Shown here piece after piece: positions 8,939-17,085 of a DNA stretch of 64,000 bases. The DNA comes from Streptomyces sp. NBC_00425 (GTDB taxonomy: Bacteria > Actinomycetota > Actinomycetes > Streptomycetales > Streptomycetaceae): NCBI RefSeq assembly GCF_036030735.1, contig NZ_CP107928.1, positions 8,060,001-8,124,000 on the forward strand, read 5' to 3'. The notes under the pieces were generated by a model. That model made no database searches and was not told the DNA's origin. It saw only the letters and a list, made by a program, of their open reading frames with translations. How positions within the stretch are numbered: position 1 is the stretch's first letter; every line of letters starts with the position of its first letter. The translations under genes were made by a program, and so were the position numbers.

Positions 8939-10096
8939 CTAAAGCGCTTTGATGACGTGCGTAAAGCGGCGCAGACCCTCTTCGAGTGCCGCTTCGTCCG
9001 TGGCGAAGGACAGGCGTACGTGTCCCTCGCCCGACGGGCCGAATTCGGACCCGGCGCGTACGAGCACGCCTCCGTCGGCGAACCGTTGCACAAGTTCGAC
9101 GGAGGACAGGGCGCTGTCGATACGGGGGAATGCGTAGAACGCCCCGAGAGGCCGGACGACGCTCACCGCGTCGAGACCGTCGAGGTGCCGCATGACCAGA
9201 TCTCGGCGGTGCTGGAAGGGCGCCGAGAGTGCGTGCAGATCCTTGTCGGGAATGCGTAGCGCCTCGATGGCCGCGTCCTGGACGAAGGTGTTCAGAGGCC
9301 CGTTGATCGTCCGGTGGACGAGGTTGATCTTTTCGGCGACAGCGGGGGCGGCGCAGATGAAACCGATGCGCCAGCCGGTCATCGAGTACGACTTGGAGAA
9401 CGTGCCGGAGAGCACCACGCGGTCCTGCACGGAGATCAGTTCGGATGCCGAGGTGAACGCGATGCCGTCGAAGATGATGTCGCTGTATGCCTCGTCCGAC
9501 AGGAGGTAGAGGTCGGGGTGAGCGCGCAGAATGGCACCGACTCCTTCAATATCGGCTTTGGAGAACACCATTCCGGTGGGATTCACGGGATTGCACAGGA
9601 TGAGCATGCGGGCACCGGGTGCCGCCGCCGCGAGTTTGCGCAGGTCGATCGAGCCGTCAGGGCGCGTGGAGATCCACTCGACCTCGGCCCCTGCCATGGC
9701 TGCGTGGTCCGCGTACAGGGAGTAGGTCGGTTCGGGGAGCAGCACTCGATCGCCCGGGTTCAGCAGAGAGAGGACGGTGGCTGCCAGGCCGGCGCTGCCT
9801 CCGTGAGTGACAACGACATTCGCCGGTTCGACCCCCGGGCCCTGGAAACGCGCCAGGTGGGAGGCGATTTCCTGACGGAGATCCGGAGACCCCGTGATCT
9901 GCGAGTAACGAGTGCGACCGGCGCGCAACGCCCGGACGGCGGCCTCCACCACTGGCAGCGGCGTGTTGCTGTCCGGCTCACCCATGGCCAGGGATATGGC
10001 GCCCGGCACCGAACCGCCCAGCGTTTTGGGCCGCCTCGACGCTGCTCTGATGCGTTCCGGGAGGGAAGTGGCCGTTCGGGAGGGGAGGGCGCTCAT
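8939..10096 (-). CDS. PLP-dependent aminotransferase, class I/II
   Basis: A 385-aa fold-type-I aminotransferase related to aspartate aminotransferases. Visible landmarks are GEPDSNTPLPVVEAA near residue 40, the NPVNPTG substrate/PLP motif, LSDEAYSD, and SGTFSKSYSMTGWRIG with the Schiff-base lysine. The ATG at 10096 is the first start that gives a normal N-terminus. It stands alone: the IS lies downstream and a TetR gene upstream in the same direction. An 18-bp dyad 33 bp before the start suggests repression by a TetR-like protein. The amino-acid substrate cannot be told. Confidence 0.88.
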   Translation of the reverse strand: MSALPSRTATSLPERIRAASRRPKTLGGSVPGAISLAMGEPDSNTPLPVVEAAVRALRAGRTRYSQITGSPDLRQEIASHLARFQGPGVEPANVVVTHGGSAGLAATVLSLLNPGDRVLLPEPTYSLYADHAAMAGAEVEWISTRPDGSIDLRKLAAAAPGARMLILCNPVNPTGMVFSKADIEGVGAILRAHPDLYLLSDEAYSDIIFDGIAFTSASELISVQDRVVLSGTFSKSYSMTGWRIGFICAAPAVAEKINLVHRTINGPLNTFVQDAAIEALRIPDKDLHALSAPFQHRRDLVMRHLDGLDAVSVVRPLGAFYAFPRIDSALSSVELVQRFADGGVLVRAGSEFGPSGEGHVRLSFATDEAALEEGLRRFTHVIKAL

Positions 10097-10128
10097 CCGA
10101 TCTCCAGGGAGTCACGATGGATGTAAAG

Positions 10129-10146
10129 TGCGAGAACATTCTCACA
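10129..10146. promoter_or_regulatory. Dyad operator candidate before the aminotransferase
   Basis: The 18-bp dyad TGCGAGAACATTCTCACA (one mismatched pair) lies 33-50 bp upstream of the aminotransferase ATG. Size and position suit a TetR-type operator; the nearest candidate is the TetR gene at 10363-10998. Binding is inferred. Confidence 0.4.
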
Positions 10147-10254
10147 TCGTGATGAGCGGTTCAAGGGTGGGGACGCGGCTGGATCGGCCGGAGGTAGGTG
10201 GTTGCACATGCCCGAGCGGGTCCGCGGTGGGCGCGCTGCCTGCGCGCTGTGGTC

Positions 10255-10342
10255 CGGTGGGCAGGCCTGAAGCCCACCGCAGACGCCGTGGGAGGTTGGT
10301 TCCTGGTACTGAGGGGCGGCCCCCGCCGGGAGCCGCCCCTCA
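10255..10342 (-). terminator. Two consecutive hairpins downstream of the TetR gene
   Basis: Hairpin A has 11-bp arms (10310-10320 and 10332-10342), starting 21 bp after the TetR stop. Hairpin B has 8-bp arms (10255-10262 and 10272-10279). No T tract, which is common for actinobacterial terminators. Together they should insulate the aminotransferase gene. Confidence 0.55.
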
Positions 10343-10362
10343 CCGGCTGCCGATCGTGCGCC

Positions 10363-10998
10363 TCAGGCGCCTGCCCAGCCTTGGAGAGCCCCGTAGTAGG
10401 CCGCCGTCAGACGGCTGATCGCTTCCTCCTCCGGGAGGCCGGTGCTGATCAGGTCCAGGATCTCGCGTGGATCGAACATGGCGTTGTACAGGAACAACGC
10501 GTGATCGAAATGATCATCCGGCACGTCCAGGTGCCGCATCACACTGCGAATGGGGCGCTCCCAGGCGTCCCGGACCGGGGTGATCACCTCGTCGTTGCCG
10601 CGCAGGCGGGTGAGGAACCCCGTGCGCGACCGGATCTGGACCATGGCGGGGCCGTAGCTGCGGACCAGACGAGCCCATTCCCGCACCACGTCCTCGAACA
10701 GGGCCGGGCCGGTCTTGGGGCAGTCGTGGCTGTAGTTGCGCAGCTGGACGATCACGCCGAGCAGGTAGGCCTTGAGGAGCTCCTCGACCGACGGGAAGTA
10801 CCGGTAGGCCGTGGCCAGCGACAGGTTGGCTCGCTCCGCGACGACCGCCATGGTCATCGCGCCGGGCTCGGTCCTGAGCGCTTCCCCCACGGCCTCCAGG
10901 AGCTTGCGCCGGTTGCGGACCGCGTCGCGGCGCATACCGCGCCCAGCACCCTGTTCCTCGTTCTTGACCGTCAGGGGGAGCCTCCCGGGATGCCTCAT
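10363..10998 (-). CDS. TetR-family transcriptional regulator
   Basis: A protein of about 211 aa. The N-terminal helix-turn-helix (MTMAVVAERANLSLATAYRYF) is canonical TetR; the C-terminal ligand/dimer domain is unassigned. I use the ATG at 10998; an ATG at 10935 (MRRDAVRNRR) would also leave the DNA-binding domain intact. A 17-bp palindrome begins 5 bp upstream of the first start, consistent with autorepression. Its likely targets are itself and possibly the aminotransferase gene downstream. Confidence 0.85.
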   Translation of the reverse strand: MRHPGRLPLTVKNEEQGAGRGMRRDAVRNRRKLLEAVGEALRTEPGAMTMAVVAERANLSLATAYRYFPSVEELLKAYLLGVIVQLRNYSHDCPKTGPALFEDVVREWARLVRSYGPAMVQIRSRTGFLTRLRGNDEVITPVRDAWERPIRSVMRHLDVPDDHFDHALFLYNAMFDPREILDLISTGLPEEEAISRLTAAYYGALQGWAGA

Positions 10999-11003
10999 CG
11001 CAG

Positions 11004-11020
11004 AGAGGTGTCTCACCTCT
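11004..11020. promoter_or_regulatory. Palindromic operator upstream of tetR
   Basis: AGAGGTG-TCT-CACCTCT is a perfect 7-3-7 inverted repeat immediately before the TetR start, overlapping where a ribosome site would be. Typical place and form for an autoregulatory TetR operator. Confidence 0.5.
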
Positions 11021-11122
11021 GGGCAAGACGATAGTGACGTCCGTCCGAGTCGCTCAAGCGGCGGAGCCTCGCCCGGTGCCGGGATGTGCATGAATGGCTC
11101 TGCTGATCTTCCTCGGTGTCCC

Positions 11123-11139
11123 CCGGGCCTCTGGCCCGG
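11123..11139 (-). terminator. Hairpin downstream of the secreted esterase
   Basis: CCGGGCC-TCT-GGCCCGG, perfect 7-bp arms with a 3-nt loop, 20 bp after the esterase stop on the minus strand. Confidence 0.5.
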
Positions 11140-11158
11140 AGGGCTGGGCGAGCGGATC

Positions 11159-12598
11159 TCAACGCGGGAGGATCGTCACCTCGGCCCGGTTGAAGCGGGA
11201 GCTGTCACCCCTGGTGTGGAACGGCATGTCGTCAGGGCTGGGGCCCGTACTCGACGTGTCGGCGTGCGGCGAGTACTGCTGGTGCGGGTTGCCGGTGCCC
11301 AGTACGAGGGGAAGCGTCAAGCGCCCCTGGGCGTCGGTGGTGGCCGACCGCGCTGAAGCGCCCTCGTGGTCGCGGACGGTGACGCGATACCGCGTGCCCG
11401 GGCGAGCCAGTGAGGGCGTCCGTACGGTGGCCGAGCCGTTCCCGACCACCGTGAAGCGGCGCTGGCGCGCAACGTTCAGTGCGCTGAACTCGGTGACTTC
11501 CCGCCGCATCCGTACGGTCCAGTCGTAGGCGCTGTACTGCGGCCTAATCGACGAGAAGGTGAACGACCGGGGAGTGGCGCGGTGCCGCGAGTGGCGGGCG
11601 AAGTAGGCCTTCAGGTGCGGTATCCAGGCGCGGAGGTCGGCCTGCCAGTAGGGCCATGTGTGGCTGCCGGGTCCGTAGTCGTGCCACCGGTGCCGGATGC
11701 CGAGATCCAGCAGGCGCTCGTGGAAGGACACGTTCTCCTGCTGGATTCTTTGTTCCGTAGGGTCCACGGCCTCGCCGTCGTGCCGGGGCCGGCCGTTGCC
11801 CGTGTACAGGGACACGTCCGTGTGGGCCAGATTGGCCGCCAGGTCCCAGGGGTTGTCCCCGCGCCAGCGGACTTCCTGCGTCGCCCACGGGCCCCAGAGG
11901 GAAGGGTGGAGCTGCTCGATGATGGTGCGCATCTGGACGTTCTGGTGGTCGACGTCTCCGGAGAACGAGCCGACGGCACCGAAGAGGTCGGGGTGCCGAG
12001 CGGCGTACGAGACGGCCCCGAACCCGCCCATCGACAGTCCGGCGGCAGCCCGGGCCCCGCGCTCGGGGATCGTGCGGTAGTGCTCGTCCACCCAGGGGAG
12101 GAGCCTGTTGATGTGGAAGGTCTCCCACATCGGCCGGCCGCGGTGGCCGTTGTTCCACCAGTCGGCATACCACTCCGTGGAGCCGGCGTCCGGCATCACC
12201 ACGATCGTGGGCAGGCCGGCCGTGATCTCCTCTGCGGCACCGTCCTGTGTCCAGCTCGAAGCGCTCTGCCCGCCACCGTGGTAGAGGTACAGGACGGGGT
12301 AACGGCGCCCCTTCTGCGCGTCGTAGCCGCGGGGGAGAAGTACGCGCACCTCGGTCGTGCCGTCGAGAGCGGACGAGGTGAAGGTCAGCTCGCTGAGCCG
12401 CGGCGAGAGTCGCTTCTTGTTCACCAGCGCGATGCCGGTATCGGTGCGGGTTGCCGCGGCTGCCCCGGCTGTCCGGGCTGCCTCGGCTGTCTGGGCGGGA
12501 GGGTGACTGCATCCGAAGACCATCACCGCGCCCAGAGCGAGTGTCGCGGGGATCCTCACGCGCCTGCCGTTCAAGATGGTCCGTCTCCTTGTAGTCAT
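11159..12598 (-). CDS. Secreted esterase D/antigen-85-type alpha/beta hydrolase, lipoprotein
   Basis: A 479-aa exported protein. MTTRRRTILNGRR, then a hydrophobic stretch ending VFGC suggests a lipoprotein signal. The catalytic domain (about 65-330) is of the esterase-D/mycolyltransferase fold: LYLYHGGGQSASSWTQDG, the nucleophile in GLSMGGFGA, and a late GPGSHTWPYW histidine. Roughly 120 further residues form a beta-rich C-terminal domain I cannot assign. ATG at 12598 chosen over an upstream in-frame ATG because only it leads straight into the signal. Substrate unknown; acylated polysaccharide or xenobiotic esters are possible. Confidence 0.8.
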   Translation of the reverse strand: MTTRRRTILNGRRVRIPATLALGAVMVFGCSHPPAQTAEAARTAGAAAATRTDTGIALVNKKRLSPRLSELTFTSSALDGTTEVRVLLPRGYDAQKGRRYPVLYLYHGGGQSASSWTQDGAAEEITAGLPTIVVMPDAGSTEWYADWWNNGHRGRPMWETFHINRLLPWVDEHYRTIPERGARAAAGLSMGGFGAVSYAARHPDLFGAVGSFSGDVDHQNVQMRTIIEQLHPSLWGPWATQEVRWRGDNPWDLAANLAHTDVSLYTGNGRPRHDGEAVDPTEQRIQQENVSFHERLLDLGIRHRWHDYGPGSHTWPYWQADLRAWIPHLKAYFARHSRHRATPRSFTFSSIRPQYSAYDWTVRMRREVTEFSALNVARQRRFTVVGNGSATVRTPSLARPGTRYRVTVRDHEGASARSATTDAQGRLTLPLVLGTGNPHQQYSPHADTSSTGPSPDDMPFHTRGDSSRFNRAEVTILPR

Positions 12599-13318
12599 GC
12601 TTCGCTTCTCTGTCCGTGCCGGGCTCGCGGCGCCCGGGGACACGGGACGGCGGCTGTCTCCGGGGTCGGCGTGCCGCCGTCCCGGTGTTCGGCGATGATC
12701 GGGGGCGCGGCGTCCGTGGATGTCGTAGCCGCGCGCTGGGACGTCTCCGTGACCCGCCGCCGTCGATGCCGCCGCGGCATCTGGCGTCGTGCGCTCAAGC
12801 CGCTTCGAGACGGGTCGGCCGACCAGGCGCGAGCACGCTCATGGCTCGCCTGGTCGCCGACAAGGAGCCGGATCCCGGTCTCGCCGGTGCGCGGGCACAC
12901 AGGTCGGCCGCGCCCGGAGGAGCCTCGGCGGCCTTCAGCGGGAGCGTCGCCGGGGTCTTCGATACGTGTCGGCAGGGTGCTCGTCGACGAAGGCATGCCC
13001 GATCCGATCGATGCCTTGGTCGCCTGCGCCTTCGGATGTGCCGTACCCGGGGAAGTGTTCGCCGGCCTCCGCCACGCCGGGTGCGGTCGGGGTCGCGCGC
13101 CGACGAGGCGGGCGGAGAGCCGGGCGGCCGGCTCGGGGCCTTCGCCGCAGACCGGTACCGGACGAAGTCACATCGTGGACCGTGCTCGGGGCGGGCGCGG
13201 CGGCGTCGGCCAACGGCGCGGATGCAGCGGATGTCTCGGCCGGGGTGCGAGCCTCGGATGGCCGAGAGCGAGGCATGTGAGGTCTCCTTGACTGCGCGTG
13301 CGCGATCGGCGAACCGAT
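12599..13318. other. Stretch of about 0.7 kb without a recognisable gene; one 113-aa minus-strand frame
   Basis: No frame on either strand shows a known family. The best candidate is a minus-strand ORF from an ATG at 13276 to 12935 (113 aa, begins MPRSRPSEARTPAET), with a good AAGGAG site 7 nt upstream and the large inverted repeat 13319-13361 in front of it. The peptide is Pro/Arg/Ala-rich and low in complexity, so it may be the translated start of a decayed gene. Confidence 0.4.
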
Positions 13319-13361
13319 CACCTCAATCTCGAAATTAGATTCGTATTTCGAGATTGAGGTG
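13319..13361. promoter_or_regulatory. Long perfect inverted repeat between tetR and a small ORF
   Basis: Arms of 17 bp (CACCTCAATCTCGAAAT, 13319-13335; complement at 13345-13361) with a 9-bp spacer. It is AT-rich against its surroundings, starts 43 bp before a well-placed ribosome site and ATG (13276), and ends 35 bp after the tetR stop. An operator for that TetR is more likely than a terminator, as there is no T tract and the stem is AT-rich. Confidence 0.55.
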
Positions 13362-13396
13362 GACGCTAGCACACGGTTTCAGTCGCATGGAAGTTC

Positions 13397-14020
13397 TCAG
13401 GCCTCGTCGTCGACCACCCCTGCGAGGAAGGCCTCGATGCCTGTCGACACGTCCACCGCGCCCGGGTTGTACAGCCACTGCATCTGAAGTCCGTCGATGG
13501 ATGCGATGAGCAGGTTCGCGAGGACCTCCGGCCTGGTGTCGACCTTCAGGCGTCCGCGACCGCGCAACTCGGCGAAGATGCGGGTCAGGTGCAGGCGCAG
13601 GCTGTCGTAGCGGGCCCGGTACAGCTCGTGAGCGGGATGCCCGTCGGCTGTGGCCTCGCTCGAGATGATGCTGTGCAGCTGGATCAGTCCGGGTCGGGCC
13701 TTGTTGGCGTGTACGACCCGCAGTTGAGTCTGCAGAACATCCAGGTCATCGGCTTCCCGGACGATCGCGGCCGTCTCCCGCTCGTGTGCGGCGAGTACTT
13801 CGACCAGCAGTTCCGCCTTGCTGCCGAAGTGGTGCAGCAGGCCGGTCTGGCTGATGCCGGCTCGCTCTGCGATGTCCTTCATGGTGGCGCCGTGGAAGCC
13901 TCCGGCGCCGAATGCCTCGACGCAGGCGTCGAGGATCTTCTGCCGCACCTCCGCGGTCTTCGCATAGGACCCCCGGGGGCCGCGGGCCCCGCTGCTCGCT
14001 GCCTTCGCCTGCTTTGTCAC
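13397..14020 (-). CDS. TetR-family transcriptional regulator
   Basis: A 207-aa regulator. The helix-turn-helix is at about residues 45-65 (MKDIAERAGISQTGLLHHFG), preceded by KILDACVEAFGAGGFHGAT. The C-terminal half (KVDTRPEVLANLLIASIDG) resembles the ligand domain of broad TetR regulators. GTG start at 14020. It lies at the edge of the aromatic-compound region, just downstream of the alcohol dehydrogenase gene on the same strand. It may control that operon or the small ORF behind the 17-bp inverted repeat; neither is proved. Confidence 0.88.
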   Translation of the reverse strand: MTKQAKAASSGARGPRGSYAKTAEVRQKILDACVEAFGAGGFHGATMKDIAERAGISQTGLLHHFGSKAELLVEVLAAHERETAAIVREADDLDVLQTQLRVVHANKARPGLIQLHSIISSEATADGHPAHELYRARYDSLRLHLTRIFAELRGRGRLKVDTRPEVLANLLIASIDGLQMQWLYNPGAVDVSTGIEAFLAGVVDDEA

Positions 14021-14118
14021 GGGTCGAGCATAGAGCGGTGCCTTGCCCCTGCCTTAATTCATCAACGTGCTTCTGTTTTAGCGTGGCGAGGCGGCGAGGT
14101 CGCCGCCCGGACGACCTC

Positions 14119-15144
14119 CTAGTAGGTGACCACCGCACGGAAGCGGACGGCGCCCTTGGCGACCTTGTCGACCACCGTGGCCACCTCCTCCTTCGGGAAC
14201 GTCTCGACCATGGGGGTGACCTTTCCCGCGGCGGCGAGGTCGAGGGCCTCCCGGAGGTACTGCGGCCCGTTGTGGGTGGAACCGATCACCTGCATGCGAG
14301 TGCCGATGAACGGAAGGCCCCTGCCGGAGGGCGGGACGGTGAAGGGGGCGGTGGGGTCGATGCCCGACAGGACCAGTCGCCCACCGGGCCGCAGGCCCGG
14401 CAGCGCCTCCGCCGCGGCCGGATAGGACGTGCCGGTCGCCAAGATGACGTCGGCGCCGCCCGCTGCGCGCAATTCGGCGCCGTTCGCCACGACCTCGTCC
14501 GCGCCCAGCCGCCGTACCACGTCGTGTTTGTTCGGCGAGCTTGTCATCGCGATCGTCTCGAGGCCGCAGGCGTGCGCGAACTGCACCGCCAGATGGCCCA
14601 CCGCGCCGATGCCGAGCACGGCGACCCGCTCGTGCGGCTGAGGCTCCCCGGCGCGCAGGGCGGACCATCCCGTGTAGCCCGCGCACAGCATGGGCGCGGC
14701 CAACTCGAAGGGGAGCCCGTCGGGCAGGAGTACGGTCTCGTCGGCGCCCACGACCATGTACTCGGCATGTCCGCCCTGCACGCTGAAACCGGTCGTGGTG
14801 GGTGCCGCGCACGCGAAGGCGGCCTGCCCGGTCACCGGCAGGCCCAGACGGCAGTAGTCGCACCGTCCGCAGGCGGCCCGGACCCAGTGGGTTCCCACCC
14901 GGTCACCGACGCGGCGCGTGGTGACCCCCGGCCCGACCGCGACGACCTCGCCCGCCGGCTCGTGTCCGGTGATCGCCGGGTCGACCGAGGGGAACCGGAT
15001 CGCCCCGGTGGTGGCCAGGACGTCGTTGACGCATACGCCGGAGGCGCGCACCCGCATCAGCACCTCGCCGGGCCCCGGCTGTGGAGTGGGCACCTCGCGC
15101 AGTTCCCACCTGCCGTTGACCGCGGGTATCACGGCTGCCTTCAC
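14119..15144 (-). CDS. Zinc-dependent medium-chain alcohol dehydrogenase
   Basis: A 341-aa MDR enzyme. SGVCVNDV carries the catalytic-zinc Cys near residue 40 and GHEPAGEVVAVG follows. CGRCDYC holds three structural-zinc cysteines; the fourth would have to be in FACAAP, an unusual spacing. The cofactor site is AVLGIGAVGHLAVQFA. I prefer GTG at 15144 (AAAGGTGA spaced 6-8 nt upstream) over GTG at 15153. Downstream of the demethylase and LigAB genes it could oxidise an aromatic alcohol or reduce an aldehyde such as vanillin. That substrate is inferred from context only. Confidence 0.82.
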   Translation of the reverse strand: MKAAVIPAVNGRWELREVPTPQPGPGEVLMRVRASGVCVNDVLATTGAIRFPSVDPAITGHEPAGEVVAVGPGVTTRRVGDRVGTHWVRAACGRCDYCRLGLPVTGQAAFACAAPTTTGFSVQGGHAEYMVVGADETVLLPDGLPFELAAPMLCAGYTGWSALRAGEPQPHERVAVLGIGAVGHLAVQFAHACGLETIAMTSSPNKHDVVRRLGADEVVANGAELRAAGGADVILATGTSYPAAAEALPGLRPGGRLVLSGIDPTAPFTVPPSGRGLPFIGTRMQVIGSTHNGPQYLREALDLAAAGKVTPMVETFPKEEVATVVDKVAKGAVRFRAVVTY

Positions 15145-15236
15145 GAAGTTCACCTTTCTTGTGCGACGGATGAAAGGAGGGCGCGGATGTCGTCGATGAC
15201 CGACGGCGCAGGAGGTACGCGCGCGTCACGACAGGA

Positions 15237-16598
15237 TCACAGCGTGCTGACGTCGGTGCGACGGCGGTCCTCCTTCATGGGCAGGGAGGTGACGGTGGCG
15301 CGGAGCTCGCGCTGGGCGGTGCCGGGGTTCCCCCACAGCACCGTCACCTCGGTGCCCGGTGCCGCCAGGTCGCGATCGATGACGCAGAGGGAGATGGTGC
15401 GGCGCAGGTGCGTGCTGTACGTGCGGGAGGTCGAGACGCCTACCGGGCGTCCGTTGACCAGCACCTGGTCGAGGCTGGCGCCGATCTTGCGCGGCATCTC
15501 CATGGGTTCGGGCACCGGGCCGTCGCCGAACTGGGAGGCGAACAGGGCGATCACGTCCTCGTTGTTCCAGTGCAGGCCTGCCAGGTGGCGCGCCGGGCCG
15601 CCTTCGGCCGCCTCCGCGGCCAGCGCGTCGCGTCCGATGAAGTCGTGGGAGGTGAGGGCTCCGCGACGGCCCCAGCCGAGCTCACCGGGGCGGCGGAAGA
15701 ACTCCGTCACGTCGGTCGGGACGAAACTGCCGTCCGGCATCCCGCGGGGAAAGAGCCTGGGCGCCCCCGGCGTGATGATCGACGAAGGCAGGTAGTCGAT
15801 GCCGACGGTCGCGATGCCCGCCTCGATGTGGGCCACGAGTTGGGAGCGCATCCCCAGTTGGCGGATGCCGTGCTCGGCCCCGGCCTCGACGACCGCCGTC
15901 CAGACCGCGTTGGCGTCGTCGGCGGACCCGTGCAGTTCGTACCCCAGCTCCCCGGAGATCCCCGAGCGCAGAATCCGCACGGGGATGCCGCTGATACTGG
16001 TCATGCGGCTCCGGTTGAAGCCGATGTCGCGCAGGCTCTCGCCGGTCGCGGCCTCGAGTGCGAACAGCGACGTCGGCCCCTGGATCTCGAAGATGAACAT
16101 GTCGGGGCTGATCACCTCGCTCTTGGCGTCCCAGTCGCCCTGGTCGATCTGCCAGGCGGTCCAGTCGACGCCGCCGCCGCTGTAGACGAACTCCTCCTCG
16201 GCCACCCGGTACAGCAGGCCCTCGGAGGCGATGTGGCCGCGTTCGTCCAGCTGGACGTGATGCTTGATCTGGCCGGGCTCGAAGCGTGACAGGTTGTTCA
16301 TGCCGATGCGGGTGAGCGCGGTCAGGGCCTCGGTCCCGTGGACGCGGAGCTTGCCGATGGCCGACCAGTCGCCGATGTAGCACGACCGCACATGGGCCAG
16401 GCTCTCCTCGCCCCAGTTGGTGTACTCGTACGGGATGAAAACGGGCGTCCAACGGAAGAGCAGACCCTTGACGTTCGCCTCGTCCTGCGCGGCGGCCGCC
16501 GGGCTGAACACCGCCGGCCGCTCCACGTCGAAGGGACGGTCGGCCAGTTCCAGCAAAGCCTGGTAACGGGCGCGCTGCCGGTCGATCAGATGCTCCAT
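15237..16598 (-). CDS. GcvT-fold, LigM/DesA-like tetrahydrofolate-dependent O-demethylase (copy 1)
   Basis: A 453-aa protein of the aminomethyltransferase (GcvT) superfamily. Its layout matches the aryl O-demethylases LigM/DesA of Sphingobium: YTNWGEESLAHVRSCYIGDWS near residue 60, EGLLYRVAEEEFVYSGGG, a GcvT-like IQGPTSLFALEA block, and FFRRPGELGWGRRG followed by HDFIGRDAL near the C-terminus. GGAGG precedes the ATG at 16598. Such enzymes move the methyl of an aromatic methoxy group to THF. It lies after ligBA, so the demethylated catechol could pass straight to ring cleavage. Other GcvT relatives (DMSP or dimethylglycine demethylases) are alternatives, but the neighbours favour aromatics. 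Confidence 0.72.
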   Translation of the reverse strand: MEHLIDRQRARYQALLELADRPFDVERPAVFSPAAAAQDEANVKGLLFRWTPVFIPYEYTNWGEESLAHVRSCYIGDWSAIGKLRVHGTEALTALTRIGMNNLSRFEPGQIKHHVQLDERGHIASEGLLYRVAEEEFVYSGGGVDWTAWQIDQGDWDAKSEVISPDMFIFEIQGPTSLFALEAATGESLRDIGFNRSRMTSISGIPVRILRSGISGELGYELHGSADDANAVWTAVVEAGAEHGIRQLGMRSQLVAHIEAGIATVGIDYLPSSIITPGAPRLFPRGMPDGSFVPTDVTEFFRRPGELGWGRRGALTSHDFIGRDALAAEAAEGGPARHLAGLHWNNEDVIALFASQFGDGPVPEPMEMPRKIGASLDQVLVNGRPVGVSTSRTYSTHLRRTISLCVIDRDLAAPGTEVTVLWGNPGTAQRELRATVTSLPMKEDRRRTDVSTL

Positions 16599-16797
16599 GA
16601 AATTCCTCCGGCGGTGATGGTGGTACGGCACCTCTGACCCGGAGTTATTTCGCCGGGAAGCTGTCATTTCGCTGAGCGACATACTCACGAGAAGGATGGA
16701 CGGCGCGGCCTGTGCCGCTGCGTCGGCAGGCGACGACTACTTGGCCCGGTCGGCGGCCGAGGGGTCTGGCCGTCGATACGCCGCCCTGGTCACGCGG

Positions 16798-17085
16798 TCA
16801 GGTCGTCACGTCGCCGACTTCCAGACCCTTCAGCTGCTCCAGGTAGGACGCCATCAATTCCATGGAGAAGCCGCCGTTCAGCCGGAGGGCGAAGTTGTAG
16901 AGCAGGAAGGGGTGGACACCGAGCTGGAACAACTCGCGGATGTCGGTCCTGGCCAACGCCTCGCGCTCCTGGTCGGTCAGGTCGCGGTCGGCGAGGGCGG
17001 CCTCCGGGACTTCCTTCAGCTGCTTCGCCAGGTCGCCGTCGGCGGCGACCTCCCACAGCACCCGGTTGGTTGCGTACCGGCTCAT
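16798..17085 (-). CDS. ligA: LigA-type small subunit of a class III extradiol ring-cleavage dioxygenase
   Basis: A 95-aa alpha subunit (LigA domain). The signature ELFQLGVHPFLLYNFALRL lies in the middle, and the helical N-terminus is typical. In protocatechuate 4,5-dioxygenase this subunit caps the active site of LigB. Its ATG overlaps the ligB stop by four bases (ATGA), so the order is ligB then ligA, the reverse of the Sphingobium order. A 199-bp gap follows before the O-demethylase gene. Confidence 0.85.
   Translation of the reverse strand: MSRYATNRVLWEVAADGDLAKQLKEVPEAALADRDLTDQEREALARTDIRELFQLGVHPFLLYNFALRLNGGFSMELMASYLEQLKGLEVGDVTT

Noticed and set aside
13319..13361. Rho-independent terminator of the tetR gene
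   Set aside because: The stem is AT-rich, there is no T tract, and it sits directly before a ribosome site and ATG, which suits an operator better.
15237..16598. Glycine-cleavage T protein (GcvT)
   Set aside because: No gcvP/gcvH neighbours, the protein is longer than GcvT, and its motifs and ligAB context fit LigM/DesA-type demethylases better.
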